The notes under the pieces: model-generated
Told to the model about the DNA's origin: nothing
Databases searched by the model: none
What the model saw: the letters and a program-made list of their open reading frames with translations, nothing else
Source: JAJNBA01 sp035696925
GTDB lineage: Bacteria; Actinomycetota; UBA4738; HRBIN12
Length of the DNA: 19,789 bases
Assembly: GCA_035696925.1 (NCBI GenBank)
Contig: DASSDW010000144.1
Coordinates: 1-19,789, forward strand
Direction: 5' to 3'
Program-made: the position numbers and the translations under genes
Shown: in pieces, positions 6,826-13,188 of the stretch
How positions within the stretch are numbered: position 1 is the first letter of the stretch
How the letters are laid out: the number at the start of each line of letters is the position of its first letter

Positions 6826-7263
6826 CTAGCGCTCCCCCGCCAGCCACCGGTCGACGCCGAGGTTCGCGAGGGCGTCGGCCGCGGTGTTCTGCTCCCGAGG
6901 GACGTGTTCGAAGGTGATCCTTTCGAAACCCGCGCCGAGGCTCCGCGCGCGCCGATGGAGCGGCTGGAGGTGCTCGCTCTTCACCCGGAACCGGCCGGTG
7001 AGCTGGTTGATCAGCAGCAGACTGTCCGATCGGAGCGTGACGGTCCTCGCTCCGAGCTCCTGCGCGAGGGAGAGCCCCTCGATCACGGCCGTATACTCGG
7101 CGACGTTGTTCGTGGTCTCCCCGATGCCTCGAGCCACCTCACCCAGGATCGCGCCGCGCTCGTCGGTCACCTGCGCGCCGATGCCCGCGGGCCCGGGGTT
7201 GCCGCGGGAGGCCCCGTCGCAGGAGACGATCAGATGACCAGGATCCGCCGGCAGTGCTCGCAC
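6826..7263 (-). CDS. rnhA: Ribonuclease HI
   Basis: RNase HI degrades the RNA strand of RNA-DNA hybrids. All four catalytic acids are visible: Asp16 (SCDGASRGNPG), Glu56 (NNVAEYTAVIEGL), Asp80 (LRSDS) and Asp130 (NTAADALANLG), counted from the GTG at 7263. The 145-aa length is that of the RNase H domain alone; the homologous mycobacterial protein carries an additional C-terminal phosphatase-like domain which is absent here. The start is uncertain. GTG 7263 would overlap the upstream zinc-ribbon gene by 34 bp and lacks a good ribosome site; a later CTG near 7237 is possible. The frame is open far upstream, but that part is antisense to the SDR gene. Probably co-transcribed and translationally coupled with the upstream gene. 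Confidence 0.92.
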   Translation of the reverse strand: MRALPADPGHLIVSCDGASRGNPGPAGIGAQVTDERGAILGEVARGIGETTNNVAEYTAVIEGLSLAQELGARTVTLRSDSLLLINQLTGRFRVKSEHLQPLHRRARSLGAGFERITFEHVPREQNTAADALANLGVDRWLAGER

Positions 7264-7937
7264 CTCTTCGGGCCCTCGACGCGCTTGAGCCGGTCGCGGT
7301 ACACGGTCGACAGCTGCTCGTGGCAGCCGAGACAGACGCCGTCGACGAGCTCGACCGCGGCGACGCCTTTCTTCTGGGGCCGGAGGTCCTCGTACAGCTC
7401 GAGGTACTCGGGATCGACGGCCTCCGCGAGGGCGGCGCGCTTCTCGGTTCGTTCCTTCACCTCGTCCGTGAGCGTCCTGAGCTCCTCGGCGGCGATGCCT
7501 CCGACCTCGTCGACGCGCGCGCGCAGGGCGGTGGATCGAGTGTCCGCCACGCGTTCCTGGGTCTCGAGCTCCTCCCGCACCTCCATCAGCCCGAGCAGCT
7601 CGTCCTCCCGATCGCTCCGGCGCTTCTTGAGGTTGTCCACCTCGTGGCGGATGGAGTCGAGCTCCCGCGCGTTCGCGACCGACCCGTCGTACATCCGTCG
7701 CTCCTCGGCGGCCGCTTTCTGGGACATCGAATCGATCTCGTGCTCGAAGCGCTGCTGATCTCGGGAGAGCTCGTCGAGCTTCAATCGAAGCTCGCCCATC
7801 ACCCGCTCGGCCTCGTTCGCTTCCGCGAGCGCGGCGGCGACGTCCGCGCCCGCCTCGAGGGCTGCGATCCGCGCCTGCAGCCGGTCGATCGCGGTGTCGT
7901 GCTCCTGGATCTCGAGCAACGGGCGGGCGGGGTCCAT
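7230..7937 (-). CDS. Coiled-coil C4 zinc-ribbon protein (DUF164 / Rv2229c-like)
   Basis: A 235-aa protein with a long charged coiled coil (about residues 5-170, heptad-like runs such as LQARIAALEAG and EVDNLKKRRSDREDELL) and a C-terminal zinc ribbon with Cys-x2-Cys (CLGCH) and Cys-x2-Cys (CEHC). This is the zf-RING_7/DUF164 family; mycobacterial members lie next to RNase H as here. Its biochemical role is not established, though family structures suggest contact with nucleic acid or translation factors. ATG 7937 lies 9 nt after a TAGGCT -10 box and has no strong ribosome site. It is divergent from the SDR gene, with ~60 bp between the starts. Confidence 0.9.
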   Translation of the reverse strand: MDPARPLLEIQEHDTAIDRLQARIAALEAGADVAAALAEANEAERVMGELRLKLDELSRDQQRFEHEIDSMSQKAAAEERRMYDGSVANARELDSIRHEVDNLKKRRSDREDELLGLMEVREELETQERVADTRSTALRARVDEVGGIAAEELRTLTDEVKERTEKRAALAEAVDPEYLELYEDLRPQKKGVAAVELVDGVCLGCHEQLSTVYRDRLKRVEGPKRCEHCRRILVI

Positions 7938-7946
7938 GAGCGGGGA

Positions 7947-7952
7947 AGCCTA
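7947..7952 (-). promoter_or_regulatory. Leaderless-type -10 box of the zinc-ribbon gene
   Basis: TAGGCT on the minus strand, ending 9 nt before the ATG at 7937. Confidence 0.5.
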
Positions 7953-7986
7953 GCCGATGCCCTCGGTTCGCACCGTGGACAGCCGA

Positions 7987-7992
7987 TACGCT
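7987..7992 (+). promoter_or_regulatory. Leaderless-type -10 box of the SDR gene
   Basis: TACGCT, 6 nt before the GTG at 7999. It decides the start codon: an upstream in-frame ATG at 7957 would lie before the promoter. Confidence 0.5.
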
Positions 7993-7998
7993 CGGGTC

Positions 7999-8778
7999 GT
8001 GCGTGGGGAAGCAGACGGACGGGTGGCCCTCGTCACCGGCGCAGGGAGCCCGACGGGGATCGGCTTCGCCACCGCGAAGATCCTCGCCCGCGAAGGTGCG
8101 GCGCTCGCGATCGCATCCACGACGGATCGGATCCACGATCGTGCGGCCGAGCTCCGGGGAACCGGCGCCGAGGTGGACGGGTACGTCGCCGACCTCACGG
8201 ACCGCGCGCAGGTGCGGCAGATGGTCGACGCCGTCGCCGATCGATCCGGTCGCATCGACATCCTGGTGAACAACGCCGGCATGGTGTCGGTCTCGGTGGA
8301 GGCGACGCCGGACGGAGCCTTCCTCGACATCGACGATGCCGCATGGGATCGCGACCTCGCGATGAACCTCGGAACCGCCTACAACGTGACGAAGCGGGTG
8401 CTCCCCGGCATGGTCGAGCGAGGGTGGGGACGGATCGTCATGGTCTCGTCCGTGACGGGGCCGCTCGTCACGTACGGGGGCCTGAGCGCGTATTCCGCGG
8501 CCAAGGCCGGCATGGACGGGCTGATGCGCGGTGTCGCGATCGAGGTCGCGCCGCGCGGGGTCACGGTGAACAGCGTGCAGCCCGGCTTCGTCGCGACGGG
8601 CTCGCAGACCCCGGAAGAGCACGAGATCGGTCGTCACACCCCGATCGGACGATCGGGAACCGCCGAGGAGATCGGCGAGGTGATCGCGTTCCTCGCGTCG
8701 GACCGGGCACGGTACGTCACGGGCCAGACCGTCGTGGTCGACGGGGGGAACGTGATCCAGGAGGCGAAGGGCCCCTAG
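7999..8778 (+). CDS. Short-chain dehydrogenase/reductase (FabG-like SDR)
   Basis: A 259-aa classical SDR that oxidises or reduces a carbonyl/alcohol using NAD(P)(H). The Rossmann cofactor loop is VTGAGSPTGIG (residues ~12-22), the structural motif is NNAG (91-94), and the catalytic set is Ser150/151 (VSSVTG), Tyr165 and Lys169 (YSAAK). The C-terminal PGFVATG and VTGQTVVVDGG segments are also standard. Substrate cannot be told from sequence; FabG-like 3-oxoacyl reductase and sugar or alcohol dehydrogenases share this pattern. GTG 7999 is chosen because a -10 box ends 6 nt before it and the Rossmann strand begins directly after; ATG 7957 would add 14 residues. SURF1 follows after 11 bp, so the two are probably one transcript although functionally unrelated. 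Confidence 0.92.
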   Translation: MRGEADGRVALVTGAGSPTGIGFATAKILAREGAALAIASTTDRIHDRAAELRGTGAEVDGYVADLTDRAQVRQMVDAVADRSGRIDILVNNAGMVSVSVEATPDGAFLDIDDAAWDRDLAMNLGTAYNVTKRVLPGMVERGWGRIVMVSSVTGPLVTYGGLSAYSAAKAGMDGLMRGVAIEVAPRGVTVNSVQPGFVATGSQTPEEHEIGRHTPIGRSGTAEEIGEVIAFLASDRARYVTGQTVVVDGGNVIQEAKGP

Positions 8779-8789
8779 CGCCCGACCGG

Positions 8790-9500
8790 ATGGATCGGTC
8801 CCGCCGGCGTCGCGTGACGATCGTCGCGATCGCCGCGATCGTGGCGGCGGTCTGCATCTCCCTCGGGTTCTGGCAGCTCCAGCGCCTCGCCGATCGTCGC
8901 GCGCTGAACGCCGAGATCCGGGCAGCCCGATCGGCAGCCTCGATCACGGTTCGAACCGCAGACGACATCGGTGCGCTGTCGGCCTTCCGCCCGGTCGTCG
9001 TCGAGGGCACGTACGACATCGAGGACGAGGTGCTCCTGTACGGGCGGTCCCTCGACGGCGAACCGGGGCACTTCGTCCTCACACCGCTCGCGCTCGACGA
9101 CGGCTCCGGCGTGCTCGTCCTCCGAGGCTGGGTCCCGTTCTCGCTCGACAGCGCTCCCGTCGCCGAGGCTGCACCGACCGCTCGGGATGTGGTCGTCGAG
9201 GGCTGGCTCATCGCGCCGGAGAGCCGCGGCCGGAGCCGGCCCGACCGCGACGGCATCGTTCGAACGCTCGACGTCTCGGGGATCGGCGACCGACTGCCGT
9301 TCGATCTGGCCCCGTTCGCGATCCAGCTCCGAACCCAGGACCCACCCAACGCGGAGCTCCCGGTCCCGGTCCCCCTTCCCGACCCGTCCGAGGGACCGCA
9401 TCTGTCGTACGCGATCCAGTGGTTCTGCTTCGCGGCCGTCGCCGTGGCCGGCGCCGCGATCCTGGTGCGGCGGGAGCGCGCCCCTACAGCAGCCCCTTGA
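8790..9500 (+). CDS. SURF1-family cytochrome c oxidase assembly protein
   Basis: A 236-aa membrane protein of the SURF1/Shy1 family, which helps insert heme a into subunit I of cytochrome c oxidase. It has the expected two-helix topology: an N-terminal segment (~residues 9-27) ending in the family motif GFWQLQR, a ~170-residue extracytoplasmic domain containing GTYD, LLYGRSLDGEPG and VLRGWVP, and a C-terminal helix introduced by the second motif HLSYAIQWF. Length is typical of bacterial SURF1. It indicates an aerobe with heme a-type oxidase. The ATG at 8790 follows the SDR stop closely. Its last 17 bp overlap the convergent transporter gene. Confidence 0.93.
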   Translation: MDRSRRRRVTIVAIAAIVAAVCISLGFWQLQRLADRRALNAEIRAARSAASITVRTADDIGALSAFRPVVVEGTYDIEDEVLLYGRSLDGEPGHFVLTPLALDDGSGVLVLRGWVPFSLDSAPVAEAAPTARDVVVEGWLIAPESRGRSRPDRDGIVRTLDVSGIGDRLPFDLAPFAIQLRTQDPPNAELPVPVPLPDPSEGPHLSYAIQWFCFAAVAVAGAAILVRRERAPTAAP

Positions 9501-10857
9501 CCACGAGACCCGCCACGCCGGCCGCGACGATCACGGGGACGACACGCCAGCGCAGCCGCCAGAGGCACACGAACGCGATCACCGCGACGGTCACGGCGAA
9601 GAGGTCAACGTCGCTCCAGACCGGGACCGGGAGCTCGCCACCGAGGAATGCCACGGTTCGCACCGAGCGGAACAGCGTCACCACCGCGAACGTCACCGCC
9701 AGATTCGCGATCACACCGACCACCGCGGCCATCACGGTCTGCAAGGCCGATGCGAGACGAACGTCGCCACGGATCCGCTCGATCGAGGGCGCGCCGAGGA
9801 ACACCCAGAGGAAGCAGGGCGCGAACGTCGCCCACACGGCCACCGTCGCGCCGAGCACACCGGCGACGAACGGCGGCAGGCCGCCCGGATGCTGGTACGC
9901 CCCCACGAATCCCACGAACTCGACGACCATGATCAGCGGACCGGGCGTGGACTCGGCCAGGCCGAGACCCACGGCCATCTGCCCGGGCCGGAGCCACCCG
10001 AACACGCCGACGGCGGCCTGATCCACGTACGCGAGCACCGCGTACGCGCCGCCGAACGTGACCAGCGCCGCCTTCGAGAAGAACCACCCCATGTCGGTCA
10101 GCGTCCCCGCATCCCCTCTCCACACCGCCACAGCGACGAGAGGAAGCCACCACGCGGCGAGCCCGACGACGAGCACAACGGCGCTTCGGCGCCATGTCGG
10201 GCGCGGGGTGTCGAGCGTGCCGACCACGGACGCGGCGGCGCGCTCCTCGAGCTCCTTGCCGGCCCCGACCGCGAAGAGCGCCGGACGGATCCAACCCCCG
10301 AGGAGCCCGACGAGGACGGCCGCCCCGATCACTACGGGGAAGGGGACATCGAGGACGAAGATCGCGATGAAGGAGGCCGCGGCCACCACGATCATCAGGC
10401 CGTTGGCCAACGTCGTACGGCCCAGCCTGACCATCGCGTGCGCCACGATCGCGACGACGGCGGCCGCGAGTCCCGCGAACGCGCCCGCGACCCATCGCAG
10501 GTCGCCGTGCGTCACGAAGAGCCAGGACAGCCCGAGGAGCAGGAAGAAGCTGGGGAGCACGAACGCGACGCCCGCGATCAGCCCGCCTCGGACGCGATGC
10601 AGCAGCCAGCCGACGTACGTCGCGAGCTGCGTCGCCTCCGGGCCAGGCAACAACATGCAGAAGCTGAGGGCGTGGAGGAACCGGCCCTCGTCGATCCACC
10701 GCCGCCGCTCGACGAGCTCCTGATGCATCAGGGCGATCTGCCCGGCGGGGCCGCCGAAGTTCACGAACCCGAGCCAGATCCAGAAGCGGGACGCCTCGCG
10801 GAACGTGGGCACCGCCGGGCGCTGTTCTGCCGAGTATCCCTCCGGGGGACGCGTCAT
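9484..10857 (-). CDS. ChrA-family (chromate-type) transporter, two-domain form
   Basis: A 457-aa integral membrane protein with about ten to twelve hydrophobic helices and the duplicated structure of long-chain CHR transporters. The first CHR repeat has FGGPAGQIALMHQE and the LLPGPEATQLA motif (residues ~25-80). The second has TFGGAYAVLAYV and the matching STPGPLIM (residues ~260-310). The family exports chromate, probably by proton or sulfate antiport, but many members are untested, so substrate is not assured. ATG 10857 is taken because a TACCCT -10 box ends 8 nt upstream, although the frame is open well beyond. It is divergent from the urease-like pair with only 46 bp between starts; the 3' end overlaps SURF1. 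Confidence 0.92.
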   Translation of the reverse strand: MTRPPEGYSAEQRPAVPTFREASRFWIWLGFVNFGGPAGQIALMHQELVERRRWIDEGRFLHALSFCMLLPGPEATQLATYVGWLLHRVRGGLIAGVAFVLPSFFLLLGLSWLFVTHGDLRWVAGAFAGLAAAVVAIVAHAMVRLGRTTLANGLMIVVAAASFIAIFVLDVPFPVVIGAAVLVGLLGGWIRPALFAVGAGKELEERAAASVVGTLDTPRPTWRRSAVVLVVGLAAWWLPLVAVAVWRGDAGTLTDMGWFFSKAALVTFGGAYAVLAYVDQAAVGVFGWLRPGQMAVGLGLAESTPGPLIMVVEFVGFVGAYQHPGGLPPFVAGVLGATVAVWATFAPCFLWVFLGAPSIERIRGDVRLASALQTVMAAVVGVIANLAVTFAVVTLFRSVRTVAFLGGELPVPVWSDVDLFAVTVAVIAFVCLWRLRWRVVPVIVAAGVAGLVVKGLL

Positions 10858-10865
10858 CGCGCCCG

Positions 10866-10875
10866 AGGGTACGCT
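10866..10875. promoter_or_regulatory. Overlapping divergent -10 boxes for chrA and the urease-like pair
   Basis: AGGGTACGCT holds TACCCT on the minus strand (10866-10871, 8 nt before the chrA ATG) and TACGCT on the plus strand (10870-10875), sharing two bases. Polymerase could occupy only one at a time, so the two transcripts should compete. The plus promoter leaves a ~20-nt leader with a ribosome site. Confidence 0.5.
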
Positions 10876-10903
10876 CGCCAGCGCCAAAGAGGAAAAGGAT
10901 CGG

Positions 10904-11497
10904 ATGCGACTGACCCCCACCGAAGAGGAGCGACTCCGGGTGTTCACCGCCGCCCAGCTCGCGCGGTCCACGCTCGCGAAGGGTCTGCGGCTGAACGCGC
11001 CGGAGGCGATCGCGCTCGTGTGCGACGAGATGCACGCGGCGGGCCGCGGCGGGGGTTCGTTCGACGAGGTCCGCGCGGCCGGTCGGGACGCGGTCCGGCC
11101 CGAGCAGGTGATGGAGGGCATCGCCGCGGTCGTGCAGGAGATCCGCGTGGAGGTCCTGCTCGAGGAGGGCACACGGCTGTTCGTGATCCGGGACCCGTTC
11201 GGTCCCGCGGGGTCCGACGGACCCGGCGCGATCCGGTTCGCCGACGGCGACGTCGAGCTCGCCGCCGGACGTGAGCGGATCCATCTGACCGTGACGAACC
11301 GCGGCGAGCACCCGATCCGTGTGTCCTCCCACTTCCCGTTCTGGCGTTCGAACGAGCACCTCACGTTCGACCGCGAGGCGGCCGACGGATTCCGGCTCGA
11401 CCTGCCCGCGGGCGACTCGCTGCGCTGGGCGCCGGGCGAGACGCACGAGGTGGACCTCGTCCGCTACGGAGGGACGGGGGCTTCGCCGGGTGCCTGA
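10904..11497 (+). CDS. ureAB: Urease gamma-beta fusion subunit (UreAB-like), divergent
   Basis: A 197-aa fusion of the two small urease subunits. Residues 1-100 are the gamma domain: MRLTPTEEERL, then LNAPEAIAL, EQVMEGI and IQVEATF-like EIRVEVLLEEGTRL. Residues ~108-192 are the beta domain: FADGDVELAAGRERI, NRGEHPIRVSSH, GFRLDLPAGDSLRWAPGE and VDLVRYGG. The beta loop that is normally SHYHFFEVN reads SHFPFWRSN, an unusual change at a spot facing the alpha subunit. Gamma-beta fusions are known in some actinobacteria. ATG 10904 has AGAGGAAAAGGA just upstream. The next gene starts 8 bp before this stop. Fold assignment is firm; whether the complex is a urea-hydrolysing enzyme is open because of the alpha-subunit changes. 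Confidence 0.88.
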   Translation: MRLTPTEEERLRVFTAAQLARSTLAKGLRLNAPEAIALVCDEMHAAGRGGGSFDEVRAAGRDAVRPEQVMEGIAAVVQEIRVEVLLEEGTRLFVIRDPFGPAGSDGPGAIRFADGDVELAAGRERIHLTVTNRGEHPIRVSSHFPFWRSNEHLTFDREAADGFRLDLPAGDSLRWAPGETHEVDLVRYGGTGASPGA

Positions 11498-13184
11498 GCG
11501 GTACTCGCGTCCCGAGCACGCGACGCGCCACGGTCCGACCGCCGGCGATCGCATCCGGCTGGGCGACACCGACCTCTGGATCCGGATCGAGCGTGACCTC
11601 ACCGACCCGGCCGACCAGGCGCTCTGGGGCTACGCGAAGAACTGGCGCTCGGGGATGGTCCAACACGACCGCGCGACCACCGAGAGCGAGCTCGACACGA
11701 TCGTCGCGAGCGCGGTCGTGCTGGACCCGGTCCTCGGCGTCCTCAAGGCGGACATCGGCATCAAGGACGGCCGGATCGCCGGGATCGGGAGGGCGGGCAA
11801 CCCGGACATCACCGACGGCGTCGATCTCACGATCGGGCCGAACACGTGGCCGATCCCCTGCCACGGTCTGATCGCCACGCCGGGCGCCGTCGACTCGCAC
11901 GTGCACCTGCTCTCCCCCAGGCTCGTCCCGGTCGCACTCTCTGCCGGGGTCACCACGCTCATCACCGCGGGGTTCGAGGAACCCCCGTGGCGGATGCTCC
12001 GCACCCTGGAGGCCTTCGAGCTCCTCCCCGTGAACATCGGGCTCCAGCCGTCGGCCCGGACCGGGGTCCCCGGTCAGCTCGAGGTGGCGATCGAGGCGGG
12101 CGCTGTCGGACTCAAGATCCACGAGGACTGGGGCGCCTACCCGACGGTGATCGACGAGGTGCTCCGGGTCGCGGACGCGCACGACGTCCAGGTCTGCCTG
12201 CACACGGATGGGCTCAACGAGTCGTGCGAGCTCGCGGACACGGTGGGCGCGATCGCCGACCGTGCGATCCACGCGTACCACGTCGAAGGCTCCGGGGGCG
12301 GCCACATCCCGGATCTGATCGGGATCGTCCGCGAGCCGAACGTCTTCTGCTCGTCGACCACCCCGACGATCCCCTACGGCGCCGCGACCGCGGCCGAGCA
12401 ACAGGACATGAAGCTCATCGTGCACGAGGGCAACCCCGCCCTCCCCGAGGACGTCGTGGCGGCTCGCGAGCTCGTCCATCCCGCCACGATGGAGGCCGAG
12501 GGACCGCTGCACGACCTCGGGGCGATCTCGATCGTGAACTCGGACTCGCAGGGGATGGGCCGGATCGGCGAGACCGTCCGGCGGACGTTCCAGCTCGCGC
12601 ACGCGATGAAAGCGGCGGCGATGCAGACCGAGGGCGGGAACGGCCGCGACGACAACGACCTCGATGACAACGACCGTGTCCTGCGCTACCTGGCGAAGGT
12701 CACCGAGGAGCCGGCCCGCGTCCATGGCATCTCGGACGAGGTCGGCTCGCTCTCCCCCGGACGGATCGCAGACCTCGTCCTGTGGGAGGCGTCGCACTTC
12801 GGGGTCAAGCCTGTGATGGTGCTCAAAGGAGGGGTGGTCGCGTGGACCGCGATCGGCGAGGGCAACGCGAGCGTGCACGGCGCGGAGCCCACCCGATACG
12901 GACCCGATTGGGGTGGCACGGGGCTGGCGCCCGCGCGGGTCTCCACCACGTTCGTCTCGGCGGCCGCGGTCGACGCGGGGATCGCCCGGACGCTCGGCAC
13001 GCAGCGGCGGCTCGTGGCCGTCCGCGGGACCCGCGCGATCCGCCGTGACGGCCTCGCGCGGAACCGGACCGTCCCCCCGATCGAGGTCTCGGCCGACGAC
13101 GGCACGGTGACGCTCGACGGGCGTGTCCTGCGGACCGATCCCGTGGCCGAGGTGCGGTTGTCGCGGCGCTACCTGCTCGCCTGA
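11490..13184 (+). CDS. ureC: Divergent urease alpha subunit (UreC-like amidohydrolase)
   Basis: A 564-aa protein alignable end to end with urease alpha. Nickel ligands are all kept: His137/His139 (DSHVHL), the lysine to be carbamylated Lys209 with His211 (GLKIHEDWG), His238 (LHTDGLNES), His264 (HVEGSGGGH) and Asp352 (NSDSQGMGR). The flap acid His312 (Klebsiella His320) is kept. Departures: the flap Cys (Klebsiella 319) is Val311, the next His is Glu313, active-site Arg336 is Leu328, and the conserved glycine/threonine loop after the HxH strand is ~11 residues shorter (GFEEPPWRML replaces the TGPA-TTCTPG segment). GTG 11490 overlaps the preceding stop by 8 bp. No ureD, E, F or G genes flank it. 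It could be a low-activity urease, or an enzyme for another amide or amidine. Confidence 0.85.
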   Translation: MPERYSRPEHATRHGPTAGDRIRLGDTDLWIRIERDLTDPADQALWGYAKNWRSGMVQHDRATTESELDTIVASAVVLDPVLGVLKADIGIKDGRIAGIGRAGNPDITDGVDLTIGPNTWPIPCHGLIATPGAVDSHVHLLSPRLVPVALSAGVTTLITAGFEEPPWRMLRTLEAFELLPVNIGLQPSARTGVPGQLEVAIEAGAVGLKIHEDWGAYPTVIDEVLRVADAHDVQVCLHTDGLNESCELADTVGAIADRAIHAYHVEGSGGGHIPDLIGIVREPNVFCSSTTPTIPYGAATAAEQQDMKLIVHEGNPALPEDVVAARELVHPATMEAEGPLHDLGAISIVNSDSQGMGRIGETVRRTFQLAHAMKAAAMQTEGGNGRDDNDLDDNDRVLRYLAKVTEEPARVHGISDEVGSLSPGRIADLVLWEASHFGVKPVMVLKGGVVAWTAIGEGNASVHGAEPTRYGPDWGGTGLAPARVSTTFVSAAAVDAGIARTLGTQRRLVAVRGTRAIRRDGLARNRTVPPIEVSADDGTVTLDGRVLRTDPVAEVRLSRRYLLA

Positions 13185-13188
13185 GCGA

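Noticed and set aside
6826..8637. A 603-codon minus-strand frame that would make RNase H a large fusion protein
   Set aside because: Everything upstream of about 7263 is antisense to the zinc-ribbon and SDR genes' region, Arg/Gly-rich, and without domains. The RNase H domain alone explains the real gene.
9258..9265. GTTCGAAC palindrome as a LexA site
   Set aside because: Wrong orientation and spacing of the half-sites, and it is inside the SURF1 gene.
8971..11274. A 767-codon plus-strand open frame across SURF1 and chrA
   Set aside because: It is highly Arg/Pro/His-rich with no domain, runs antisense through the clear ChrA membrane protein and is a usual high-GC shadow.
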